A DNA stretch of 64,000 nt from Vicinamibacteraceae bacterium (lineage in GTDB: Bacteria; Acidobacteriota; Thermoanaerobaculia; Multivoradales; Multivoraceae). A model generated the notes under the pieces. The model ran no database searches, was not told the DNA's origin, and worked only from the letters and a program-made list of their open reading frames with translations. Below, piece after piece: positions 26,481 to 34,499 of this stretch (positions within the stretch are counted from its first letter, which is position 1; the number at the start of each line of letters is the position of its first letter). The DNA lies in the NCBI GenBank assembly GCA_012270995.1, contig JAAXHG010000166.1, positions 57,511 to 121,510 on the forward strand, written 5' to 3'. The position numbers and the translations under genes were made by a program.

Positions 26481-28834
26481 CACCTGTCGTGAACACGGGG
26501 TGCCGGCGGATCGCCGTCCTGGTCGTCACCGTCCTCGTGCCGACGATCGTCGCGTGCCAGGCCGGCGACGAGCCGCTCCGCTGGCTCGACTGGGCGGACG
26601 AATCCCATCGCCAGGTCGTCGTCGACCGGGAACCGGGGCAGTACCTGGGCCATCCGACGACCGTGCTGCTGTCCGACGACCGCTCGATCCTGACCGTCTA
26701 CCCCAAGGGCCACGGCGCCGGCGCGATCGTCATGAAGCGTAGCGGCGACGGCGGGCTCACCTGGAGCGAGCGGCTGCCGACGCCGACGAGCTGGGCGACA
26801 TCGATGGAGACGCCGACCGTCTTTCCGGTCGACCTCGCGGACGGCCGGCGCCGCCTCATCATGTTCTCCGGGCTCTACCCGGTGCGGATGGCGCGCTCGG
26901 AGGACGAGGGCGAGACCTGGACCGAGCTCGAGCCGATCGGTCACTTCGGCGGCGTCGTCGCGATGTCGTCGGTCGACCGGCTGCGCAGCCTGGACGGCGA
27001 ACTGATGGCGCTGTTCCACGACGACGGACGGTTCTTCCGCCGGCCGACGTCCCGCTACGAGCGGATCCCCGGCTTCGAACCCGAGTTCAAGGTCTACAAG
27101 ACGATTTCGCTCGACGATGGTCTCACCTGGTCCGAGCCCGAGGTCATCGCCGAGCACCCGGAGGCGCACCTCTGCGAGCCGGGGCTGATCCGCTCGCCGG
27201 ACGGGCGCGAGATCGCGGTGCTGCTGCGGGAGAACAGCCGCCGGTTCAACTCCTTCGTCATCTTCTCGCCCGACGAGGGCCGCACCTGGAGCCGTCCGAT
27301 CGAGCTGCCGTCTTCGCTCACCGGTGACCGGCACGTCGGCCGCTACGCGCCGGACGGCCGTCTCTTCATCACGTTCCGCGACCAGGCGCCGTCCAGTCCG
27401 TGGCGAGGCGACTGGGTGGGCTGGCTGGGCCGCTACGAGGATCTGCGGCGCGGTGGCCGTGAGCCCTGGGCGGGCGAGGCGCGCGTCCGATTGATGGACA
27501 ACAGGTACGCCGCGGACACGGCGTACCCGGGCCTCGAACTGCTGCCGGACGGCACCTTCGTGACCACCACGTACGGCCACTTCACGCCGGGAGAGGAGCC
27601 GTGGGTCGCGTCGGTACGGTTCACCGCGGCGGAGCTCGACGCGGCGGCGACGGTAGCGCCGGCCGGGAAGCCGTCGAGGCCAGTGCTCCGGGTGGGGACC
27701 AGCGGCGACTATCCGCCGTTCTCGGTGCTCGCGTCGTCGGCGGACGGAGGGGAAGCTGCCGGAGGGGCCGGAGATGACGCCGAAGGCCCGACCCGTAGCG
27801 GCTTCGCCATCGAGGTCGCGGAGCGACTTGCTTCCGACCTCGGTTTCGACGTGGAGTTCCGCCCCTTCGACTGGCCGGACCTGGCGTCGTCGATGGTCGC
27901 GGACGAGTTCGACATCGCGATGAGCGGCACTACCTGGCGGCCCGGGCGGGCCGCGGTGGGGTGGATGAGCCGGGCGGTCGCCGCCGGCGGTCCCTGCGTG
28001 GTCAGCACGGGGTCCGCGCCCGAGCCGCCGCGCCGCGTGGCGGTCAATCGGGGCGGCATCCTGGAGCGCTGGACACGGGAGCGCTTCGGAGGCGGCGACA
28101 GCGAGATCACTGCCGTCGACGACAACCTCTCGCTGCCCGGCCGCCTGGAACGGGACGAGGTGGACGCCTTCGTCACCGACTCGTTCGAGGTCGAGCACTT
28201 GGGCCGCGACGGATGGCTGCGTCGCTGCGAGCCGCCGCTCGACCGCAAGGTGCTCTGGGTTGCTCCCGAACGCGCGGATGAACTCGGGCCCGCGGTCGAC
28301 CGGTGGATTCAGCGCAACGAACGGTGGCTCGAAGCCCGCCGCGAGGAGTGGTTCGGCGGCGGCCAGCGCCGCGACGAGCTGGACCATCTGCTCGACCTGA
28401 CGGCTCGCCGGCTCGCCTTCATGCCGGTTGTCGCCTCCTGGAAAGCGGCGCGGGGTGCGCCGATCGAGGACGTGGAACGGGAGAGGGTCGTGCTGGAGGC
28501 AGCGGAACGGAACGCTGCCCGCTTCGGGCTCGATCCGCAGCCGGTACGCGACTGGTTCGCGCTTCAGATCGACCTGGCCAAGGCGGTCCAGCGCCGGACG
28601 CCGGCCGCGGCGCCGACCCTCGAACTGGAGGAGATCCGGCCGGCCCTGATCCGCCTGGGGGAACGCCAGGTGCGTTCGCTGCGGGCCTTGCAGAGCCAGG
28701 CCGGAAGCAGCCTGTCTGTCACAGGCCCGGACCTCCAGGTGCTTACGCCCTTCCTGACGGCAGCGGAAGTGGAGCGCGTGCGTTCCGGCATCGTCCGGCT
28801 GCAGGCCGATCTGGGGTCCGGACGCGGCGACTGA
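26477..28834 (+). CDS. Lipoprotein fusing sialidase-like, PheC-like cyclohexadienyl dehydratase and AroQ chorismate mutase domains
   Basis: 785 residues in three parts. A lipobox-type N-terminus (VLVPTIVAC, Cys about 27) is followed by a BNR/sialidase-like propeller, about 40-385 (SGDGGLTWSERL, SEDEGETWTEL, SPDEGRTWSRP). Residues about 403-625 form a type 3 solute-binding fold that matches PheC better than amino-acid binders: VLRVGTSGDYPPFS, DEFDIAMSGTTW, VNRGG and TDSFE (Glu 571, probably the catalytic acid). Residues about 635-740 match secreted AroQ chorismate mutase (LTARRLAFMPVVASWKAARG, PIEDVERE, QIDLAKAVQRR). Together the last two would convert chorismate via prephenate to phenylpyruvate, or arogenate to phenylalanine, outside the cytoplasm. 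ATG 26477 overlaps the AlkD stop as ATGA. GTG 26489 is an alternative start. Confidence 0.8.
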   Translation: MTPVVNTGCRRIAVLVVTVLVPTIVACQAGDEPLRWLDWADESHRQVVVDREPGQYLGHPTTVLLSDDRSILTVYPKGHGAGAIVMKRSGDGGLTWSERLPTPTSWATSMETPTVFPVDLADGRRRLIMFSGLYPVRMARSEDEGETWTELEPIGHFGGVVAMSSVDRLRSLDGELMALFHDDGRFFRRPTSRYERIPGFEPEFKVYKTISLDDGLTWSEPEVIAEHPEAHLCEPGLIRSPDGREIAVLLRENSRRFNSFVIFSPDEGRTWSRPIELPSSLTGDRHVGRYAPDGRLFITFRDQAPSSPWRGDWVGWLGRYEDLRRGGREPWAGEARVRLMDNRYAADTAYPGLELLPDGTFVTTTYGHFTPGEEPWVASVRFTAAELDAAATVAPAGKPSRPVLRVGTSGDYPPFSVLASSADGGEAAGGAGDDAEGPTRSGFAIEVAERLASDLGFDVEFRPFDWPDLASSMVADEFDIAMSGTTWRPGRAAVGWMSRAVAAGGPCVVSTGSAPEPPRRVAVNRGGILERWTRERFGGGDSEITAVDDNLSLPGRLERDEVDAFVTDSFEVEHLGRDGWLRRCEPPLDRKVLWVAPERADELGPAVDRWIQRNERWLEARREEWFGGGQRRDELDHLLDLTARRLAFMPVVASWKAARGAPIEDVERERVVLEAAERNAARFGLDPQPVRDWFALQIDLAKAVQRRTPAAAPTLELEEIRPALIRLGERQVRSLRALQSQAGSSLSVTGPDLQVLTPFLTAAEVERVRSGIVRLQADLGSGRGD

Positions 28835-28864
28835 GCGCTGCGCGGTTAGCTCACCAACAGGTTG

Positions 28865-29908
28865 CTAGCCCATGGCAGCGATGATGGCCCGCGCCATCTG
28901 CCAGGTGGACGACTGGCCGCCCAGGTCGGGGGTCAGGCTCCGGCCTTCCTCGAGGACGGCGGTCACCGCCTGATCGATCCGGTTCGCTTCGTCGTAGAGG
29001 TCGAAGTGCCGGAGTAGCGCGATGGCCGGCGTGAGCAGCGGCAGCAGGTTCGCCTGGCCGGTACCGATCAGGTGCGGGGCGTCGCCGTGGACGGCCTCGA
29101 AGACGTGGCAGTCGTCGCCGACGTTGATTGCGTGGCCGGTGGAGATGCCGCCGGCGAGGCCGGCGCCGAGGTTGCTCAGGATGTCGCCGTAGAGATTCTC
29201 CATCAGCATGACGTCGAAGTCGTACGGATTCAGCACGAGGCGCATGCAGGCCGCATCGACGATGCAGTCGTCGACCTCGATGTCGGGGTAGCCGGCGGCG
29301 ACCGACCGGACCGTGTCGAGGAACAGGCCGTCGCTCTGCTTCATGATGTTCGCCTTGTGGATCGCGGTGATCTTCCGGCGTCCGTGACGCTGGGCGATGC
29401 GGAAGGCGTAGTCCGCGATGCGTTCACACGCCGCGCGGCTGACCACCTTCATGCTCTCGACCACGCCGTCCACGATCTCGTGCTCGATGCCCCGGTAGAC
29501 GCTCTCGGTGATCTCGCGGATGAGCAGCACGTCGAGGTCGGGATACCGCGTCGGCAGCCCCGGCACGGAACGCACGGGACGCACGCTGGCCCAGAGCCCG
29601 AGCATCTGCCTGAGGGCGACGTTCGGGTTCTGCGGTCCCGGCCCCACGCGCACGGCGTCGCGGCCCGGGCCGATGAGGCGGGTCTTCAGCGCCACCCGGC
29701 AGTCGCGGATCGCGTCGGCCGCTTCACCCAGGACGGTCTCCGTGTTGCGTCGCACCGCGGTCGGCACGTCGACGCGGACGAAGTCGAAGTCGGCGCCGAC
29801 GGACTCCAGGATCTCGAGCACCGGCGGCGCGGTCTCGGCGCCGATGCCGATGCTGCCGACGATCAGGGCGACCCGGGGCCGGGCTGCGGTCCTGTCGTCC
29901 GCGGTCAT
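28865..29908 (-). CDS. Isocitrate/isopropylmalate dehydrogenase family protein, degenerate subunit
   Basis: 347 residues of the decarboxylating dehydrogenase fold. The three substrate-binding arginines and the Tyr/Lys pair are kept (R100, R110, R131, Y138, K185), but the N-terminal GDGIGPE motif is replaced by GSIGIGAET. The isocitrate Ser is Asn94, the second metal-binding Asp is Asn246 and the NAD-determining Asp is His279 (HGDAPH). It starts 4 nt inside the stop of the preceding paralogue (ATGA), so the two are translationally coupled. The pattern resembles regulatory beta/gamma subunits of NAD-dependent IDH. A separate substrate such as a 3-isopropylmalate analogue cannot be excluded. Confidence 0.8.
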   Translation of the reverse strand: MTADDRTAARPRVALIVGSIGIGAETAPPVLEILESVGADFDFVRVDVPTAVRRNTETVLGEAADAIRDCRVALKTRLIGPGRDAVRVGPGPQNPNVALRQMLGLWASVRPVRSVPGLPTRYPDLDVLLIREITESVYRGIEHEIVDGVVESMKVVSRAACERIADYAFRIAQRHGRRKITAIHKANIMKQSDGLFLDTVRSVAAGYPDIEVDDCIVDAACMRLVLNPYDFDVMLMENLYGDILSNLGAGLAGGISTGHAINVGDDCHVFEAVHGDAPHLIGTGQANLLPLLTPAIALLRHFDLYDEANRIDQAVTAVLEEGRSLTPDLGGQSSTWQMARAIIAAMG

Positions 29909-30942
29909 CGGGCGGTCTCCCGTTCCCCGGCGACGGCGTCGAGTTCGGCCAGGAGCGCGTCGGTGAGTTCGGAGGTGTTCGCCGATCCGCCCAGGTCCCG
30001 GGTGAGCGACTCGCCGCCGACCAGCAGGCGCTCGACGCCGGCGCGAAGGTGGTCGGCCGCGTCGGCTTCACCCACGTAGCGGAGCATCAACTCCGCCGAC
30101 AGGATGAGGGCGATCGGGTTGGCCAGGTCGCGGCCGGCGATGTCCGGCGCCGTGCCGTGAACCGCCTCGAAGACGGCGCAGCCCTCGCCGTAGTTCGCGC
30201 CCGGAACGACGCCCAGGCCGCCGACCAGTCCGGCGCAGAGGTCGCTGATCAGGTCGCCGTCAAGGTTGCCCATGACGAGCATGTCGAAGCGGGTGGGGTC
30301 CGTGGCCAGGTCGAGCGCGAGATTGTCGAGCGGCAGGTACTCGACCTGAAAGAACGGGTACTTCCGCTCGCACTCCCGCGCGCAGTCCAGAAACAGGTTG
30401 TCCGAGAGCGGCGTGATGGAGGCCTTGTGGACGATCGTGAGCTTCTTGCGGCCGTGGCCGCGGGCGTACTCGAAGGCGAACTGCATGATCCGCCGCGACG
30501 CGTCCCGCGTGACGATCTTGAGCGCCTCGACGACGCCGTCGACGACCTCGTGCTCGCGGCCGCTGTAGAGCCCCTCCGTGTTCTCGCGCACGATGATCTG
30601 GTCGACGCCCTGGTAGCGGGCCAGCGTGTTCCCCGGCAGCGAGCGCACGGGCCTGACGCAGGCGAACAGCTCCAGCGACTGGCGCAGCAGGACGTTGACG
30701 CTGCGCCAGCCGCCGGCGACCGGCGTCTGCAAGGGTCCCTTGATCGCGATCCGGTTGCGGCGGATGGAGTCGATTGCTTCGTCAGGAAGCGGCGAGAGCC
30801 CCTGGTCGACCGCGGTGCTGCCGGCCACGACCGGTTCCCAGTCGATGCGGCCGCCGGTGACGAAGTCGACCGCGCGGACCATCGCCTTGCTGACCTCGGG
30901 GCCGATTCCATCTCCCGGGAGGAGAGTGACCGAGTACTTCAA
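29905..30942 (-). CDS. NAD-dependent isocitrate dehydrogenase-like enzyme, catalytic
   Basis: 345 residues. All key isocitrate dehydrogenase residues are visible: LLPGDGIGPEV at the N-terminus, S81, N83, R87, R97, R119, Y126, K173, D230 and D234. Asp267-Ile268 in HGTAPDIAG indicates NAD rather than NADP. Expected reaction is oxidative decarboxylation of isocitrate to 2-oxoglutarate, though homoisocitrate or related acids are possible. The start is TTG 30942, overlapping the preceding TGA as TTGA; a longer open frame upstream is antisense to nothing useful and runs through the TPP-enzyme gene. It is followed by a degenerate paralogue with an ATGA overlap. Confidence 0.83.
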   Translation of the reverse strand: MKYSVTLLPGDGIGPEVSKAMVRAVDFVTGGRIDWEPVVAGSTAVDQGLSPLPDEAIDSIRRNRIAIKGPLQTPVAGGWRSVNVLLRQSLELFACVRPVRSLPGNTLARYQGVDQIIVRENTEGLYSGREHEVVDGVVEALKIVTRDASRRIMQFAFEYARGHGRKKLTIVHKASITPLSDNLFLDCARECERKYPFFQVEYLPLDNLALDLATDPTRFDMLVMGNLDGDLISDLCAGLVGGLGVVPGANYGEGCAVFEAVHGTAPDIAGRDLANPIALILSAELMLRYVGEADAADHLRAGVERLLVGGESLTRDLGGSANTSELTDALLAELDAVAGERETAR

Positions 30943-32495
30943 GAGGCCGTGTCGTCGACCATCGCCTCGATCAGGCAGGGACCGGGCTCGGCGAAGCCGC
31001 GCTCGAGCGCCTGCGTGAGCTCCTCGCCGGTCCGCGCCTGGACCGCCGGCATGCCGAAGCCGCGGGCCAGATCGAGCCACTCGACGCGGGGACCGGAGAG
31101 GTCGGTCAGGTTGACGCTCTGCGGTCCGAGTTCCGTAACACCGGCGCGATGGAGCTCCACCTGGAGGATGCGGTAGACGTCGTTCGCGAACACCAGGTTC
31201 ACGACGTCGACGCCCTCGCGGACCTGGCTCCACAGCGCCTGGATCGTGTAGAGGCCGCTGCCGTCGCCCTCGAGATTCAGGACCTTGCGGTCGGGGCAGG
31301 CGATCGCGGCGCCGAGGGAAGCCGGCAGGCCCATGCCGATCGCCCCGCCGTTCTCCTGGAGATAGGTGTGGGCCGGCGCGTTCATCGTGGCGGGGTAGAA
31401 GCCGGCGCCGGCGGTGATCCCCTCGTCCATCACGATCGCCTGCTCGGGCAGGGTGGCGGCGATTGCCTGAGCGGCGACGCGGACTCCGATCGGGCCGGAG
31501 GGCGCCGGCGGCCTCTCGATGTTCCGGGCCGGCGGTTCTTCCTTCGCGTCGAGCGCGCCGGCCAGTTCGCGGAGGGCGTGGCCGCTGTCTTCGGTGGGAT
31601 GGCTGAGGACGACGACCTCCGTGGAATCCGGGATCAACCGGCTGACGCCGCCCTCGTAGCCGAAGAAGGCGACCGGATCGAGCGCGCCGGCCAGGACCAC
31701 CGTGTCGACGCCGCGGAAGAACTCCACCGCCTGTTCGGGAAAGTAGGGCACTCGTGGAAGCAGCGGCAGGTGGGGGCCGCGTTCCATGCGTCCACAGAAC
31801 GTCTCGGCGGTGAGCCGGCAGCGGGTCTTCGCCTGCACCCGGGCCGCCGCGCGCTGGGCGGCCTCCGTGAAGCCGGAGCTGCCGAGCATCAGCATCGTCC
31901 GCTCGCCCTTCGAGGTGGCGAGGCGCGCCCGCTCGACCGCCTCGGGCCCCACCAGCGCGGCGGGCGGTGGCGTCGGCTCGACGATCGGACCGTACGCCTC
32001 GTTCCACTGGCAGTCGGTGGGCACGATCAGCGTGGCGACCTGTCCGGGATGACGGCGGGCCGCCGAGATCGCGTCCGCCATGTCGCGGGAGATGTGTTCC
32101 GCGGAGGCCGAGGTGCGCTGCCAGTCGGACACGGCCCGGACGAGGCTCTCGACTTCGGTGTTGAGAGGCGGGTCGTAGTTCCGGTGCCACGTCGGGTGGT
32201 GACCGATCACGTTGACCAGGGGCGTGCGTCCGCGGCGGGCGTTGTGGAGGTTCGCGAACCCGTTGGCGAAACCCGGTCCGAGGTGAACGAGGGTCAGGGC
32301 GGGCTTGCCGGTCATTCGTCCGTAGCCGTCGGCGGCGCCCGTGGCCACGCCCTCGAACTGGGCGAGGACGCCGCGCACGCCCTGGATCTCGTCGAGCGCC
32401 GCCACGAGGTGGATCTCCGAGGTTCCGGGATTCGCGAAACAGACCTCGACGCCGGCGTTGGCGGCGGTTCGGAGCATGGCCTGGGCGCCGTTCAT
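30939..32495 (-). CDS. Thiamine-diphosphate-dependent acetolactate synthase/decarboxylase-like enzyme
   Basis: 518 residues with the three-domain TPP fold. The catalytic Glu is E48 in AQFEGVATGAADGYGR, and the TPP/Mg motif starts LEGDGSGLYTIQALW. It is shorter than biosynthetic IlvB and opens MNGAQAMLRTAANAGVEVCF, typical of the uncharacterised IlvB/MdlC-like group rather than true acetolactate synthase. Being first in an operon with two IDH-like proteins suggests 2-oxo-acid decarboxylation or carboligation; the nearby aromatic genes make phenylpyruvate-type substrates possible. A TACCCT box lies 9 nt before the ATG. No small regulatory IlvN subunit is adjacent. Confidence 0.82.
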   Translation of the reverse strand: MNGAQAMLRTAANAGVEVCFANPGTSEIHLVAALDEIQGVRGVLAQFEGVATGAADGYGRMTGKPALTLVHLGPGFANGFANLHNARRGRTPLVNVIGHHPTWHRNYDPPLNTEVESLVRAVSDWQRTSASAEHISRDMADAISAARRHPGQVATLIVPTDCQWNEAYGPIVEPTPPPAALVGPEAVERARLATSKGERTMLMLGSSGFTEAAQRAAARVQAKTRCRLTAETFCGRMERGPHLPLLPRVPYFPEQAVEFFRGVDTVVLAGALDPVAFFGYEGGVSRLIPDSTEVVVLSHPTEDSGHALRELAGALDAKEEPPARNIERPPAPSGPIGVRVAAQAIAATLPEQAIVMDEGITAGAGFYPATMNAPAHTYLQENGGAIGMGLPASLGAAIACPDRKVLNLEGDGSGLYTIQALWSQVREGVDVVNLVFANDVYRILQVELHRAGVTELGPQSVNLTDLSGPRVEWLDLARGFGMPAVQARTGEELTQALERGFAEPGPCLIEAMVDDTAS

Positions 32496-32504
32496 GGAAC
32501 GCGG

Positions 32505-32510
32505 AGGGTA
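32505..32510 (-). promoter_or_regulatory. -10 box for the TPP-enzyme operon
   Basis: TACCCT on the minus strand ends 9 nt before the ATG at 32495; leader would be 2-3 nt at most. Confidence 0.4.
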
Positions 32511-32588
32511 GCAAGTCGGGACGAGACGACGATGGGCGCGCTGGGGGAGTTCCGGGCCCGAGCCCCGACCGCGAAGTTGAGCAGCTCG

Positions 32589-33122
32589 CTAAGCCTCGGC
32601 CTCGACGGGAAGATCGAGCGGCAGGGCCGTGGTGCGCTTGATCTCGTTCAGCACGATGCTCGTCAGCAGCCGGTCGACCCCGGGGATGCCCGCGAGGTGA
32701 TCCGCGAGGATGTGTTCCAGGTGTCGGTAGTCGCGGGCCACGACCTTGAGCAGGTAGTCGTGTTCGCCAGTGAGGAAGTGACACTCGAGCACCTCCGGCA
32801 AGCTCCGTACCGCATCGCAGAAGTGCTGTCTCGCGTCCGCCTGGTGGTGAGTCAGGTAGACCTGCACGAAGCACAGCAGACCCAGGTCCACCGCGTTTCG
32901 GTCCAGCAGGGTGACCCGCTGCTGGATCACGCCCCGCCGCTCCAGCTTGCGCAGGCGCTTCTTCAGGCCGGAGGCGGAGAGGCGCACCTTGCGGGCGAGA
33001 TCCACGTCGGTTCGATTCGAATCCTCCTGCAGGAGCGCGAGGATGGCGTAGTCGGTGGCGTCGAGGGGCCGAGCAAGGGAGCGCCTCGACTCCGCCGCTC
33101 CCAGATCGTCTGTCTTTTCCAT
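32589..33122 (-). CDS. Lrp/AsnC family transcriptional regulator
   Basis: 177 residues. The winged helix-turn-helix is at about 23-70 (LDATDYAILALLQEDSNRT, VRLSASGLKKRLRKLERRGV) and the RAM/ligand domain follows (CDAVRSLPEVLECHFLTGEH, DYLLKVVARDY, GIPGVDRLLTSIVLNEIKR). The ATG at 33122 is preceded by TACACT at 8 nt. It is transcribed divergently from the aminotransferase/HPPD/phenylalanine hydroxylase genes, with 80 nt between the starts, so it most likely senses an aromatic amino acid and controls that group. The ligand is inferred from context only. Confidence 0.88.
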   Translation of the reverse strand: MEKTDDLGAAESRRSLARPLDATDYAILALLQEDSNRTDVDLARKVRLSASGLKKRLRKLERRGVIQQRVTLLDRNAVDLGLLCFVQVYLTHHQADARQHFCDAVRSLPEVLECHFLTGEHDYLLKVVARDYRHLEHILADHLAGIPGVDRLLTSIVLNEIKRTTALPLDLPVEAEA

Positions 33123-33130
33123 GGCGCGGG

Positions 33131-33136
33131 AGTGTA
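33131..33136 (-). promoter_or_regulatory. -10 box, leaderless-type, for the Lrp gene
   Basis: TACACT on the minus strand ends 8 nt before the ATG at 33122. It is part of the palindrome GTGTACAC (33132-33139), so a bound regulator would cover it. Confidence 0.45.
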
Positions 33137-33150
33137 CACGGACACGCGGT

Positions 33151-33167
33151 AGTGTGGAATCAACACT
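33151..33167. promoter_or_regulatory. Candidate Lrp-type operator
   Basis: Inverted repeat AGTGT-N7-ACACT in the 80-nt gap between the divergent regulator and aminotransferase genes. A second short palindrome, GTGTACAC, is at 33132-33139. The ACACT/AGTGT half-site appears in both. Assignment rests on position and symmetry only. Confidence 0.4.
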
Positions 33168-33202
33168 TGTTCGATGCTGTTGGCTCTGATAGCGTTCCAA
33201 TC

Positions 33203-34456
33203 ATGCCAGTACATGCCCATTCCTATACCGGACCGCCCGCACCGGTGCCACTGTTGGCATCCCGGCCGCCGCGGAGTCCGGCTTCGAAGGCGCCGCGAGT
33301 CGCATCGTGGCTGCAGGGTCGGGAGCGCTCGCTGCTGAGGCGGCTGGTCGATCAGATCGCCCGGCCCGGCGTGGTGTCGCTCGCCGGCGGGCTGCCGGCC
33401 GTAGAGCACTTTCCCTCGCAGGCCTATGGCGAGATCGTGCGTGAACTGCTGTGCGATCCGGAGTCGATGCAGTACGTCCCGTCATGCGGGGAACTGAAGG
33501 AACGCATCGTCGAGGTGATGCGGCGTCGCGGGGTCGAGTGCGGGGCGGACGAGATCCTCGTCACGACGGGGGCTCAGCAGGCCCTGGACGTCGCCGTGCA
33601 GGGAGTGCTGAACCCTGGCGGGAGTGTCGCGGTCGAACGCTTCGCGTACGCGGGTTTCCGGGAGGTCCTGGCGCCGCACGCGCCGCGGCTCGTGACCCTG
33701 CCGAGCGGTCTCGACGACGGCCTGGATGTCGAAGCCCTGGAGCGCTGCCTCCTCGCCGGCGCCCGGCCGAGCCTCGTGTACGTGATTCCGGATGCGCACA
33801 ACCCCCTCGGCGTCAGCCTGCCGCGCCAGGCCAGGGAGCGGCTGGTCGTCCTGGCTCACGACTACGACTTCGTGATCCTGGAGGACGACCCCTACGGCCT
33901 GCTGTGCTGCGACGGCGAGTTCGAGCCCCCGCTCGCGGCGCTCGACTCGGAGCGGGTCGTCTACGCGGGCACGTTCTCCAAGATCCTGGCGCCGGCGCTG
34001 CGCCTCGGCTGGCTGCGCTTGCCGGCGTCGCTGGTCGAGACCTTCGCGGCCGTCAAGGAGATCGGCGATCTGGAGTGCTCCAGGCTCAGTGTGCTGGCGG
34101 TGGTTCGCCTGCTGCGAGACCTCGACCTGGAACGCCACCTCGAGCTGCTGCGGGGAACCTACCGGCGCCGGCGCAACGCGATGCTCGAGGCACTCGCCGC
34201 CCATCTCCCGGCCGGCTGCGCCTTCACGGAGCCCGGGGGCGGCATGTTCGTGTGGGTGGAATTGCGCGAGGGGGTGGATGGTGAGCGGCTGCTACAGCGC
34301 ACGCTGACTGAGCGGCAGGTGGCCTTCGTTCCCGCGGCTGCCTTCGCCGACGGGGCGGACCGCTCGGCGCCCGGGAACGCGGCCCGCCTGAGCTTCTCGC
34401 GCCTGGAGCCGGAGGCATTGCGGGAGGCGGTGGCGGACTTCGCCGCCTGCATTTGA
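33203..34456 (+). CDS. PLP-dependent class I/II aminotransferase (aromatic or 2-aminoadipate type)
   Basis: 417 residues, fold-type I. PLP-lysine K260 lies in YAGTFSKILAPALRLGW; the cofactor-ring motif is YVIPDAHNPLGVSLP, with D226-type acid in ILEDDPYG. The overall pattern (PGVVSLAGGLPAVEHFP, QYVPSCGELKERI) matches the ArAT/LysN group, and no MocR DNA-binding domain is present. Next to HPPD and phenylalanine hydroxylase it most likely transaminates tyrosine to 4-hydroxyphenylpyruvate. ATG 33203 is preceded by TAGCGT at 7 nt; an upstream ATG at 33152 would run through the operator region. HPPD starts 43 nt downstream. Confidence 0.85.
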   Translation: MPVHAHSYTGPPAPVPLLASRPPRSPASKAPRVASWLQGRERSLLRRLVDQIARPGVVSLAGGLPAVEHFPSQAYGEIVRELLCDPESMQYVPSCGELKERIVEVMRRRGVECGADEILVTTGAQQALDVAVQGVLNPGGSVAVERFAYAGFREVLAPHAPRLVTLPSGLDDGLDVEALERCLLAGARPSLVYVIPDAHNPLGVSLPRQARERLVVLAHDYDFVILEDDPYGLLCCDGEFEPPLAALDSERVVYAGTFSKILAPALRLGWLRLPASLVETFAAVKEIGDLECSRLSVLAVVRLLRDLDLERHLELLRGTYRRRRNAMLEALAAHLPAGCAFTEPGGGMFVWVELREGVDGERLLQRTLTERQVAFVPAAAFADGADRSAPGNAARLSFSRLEPEALREAVADFAACI

Positions 34457-34499
34457 TTTCCCGTCCAGACCGGACGAACGACAGGAAAGGAGGGACGGA

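Noticed and set aside
30943..32874. Long N-terminal extension of the catalytic IDH-like protein
   Set aside because: It is an arginine/proline-rich read-through of the TPP-enzyme gene in another frame; homology begins at TTG 30942.
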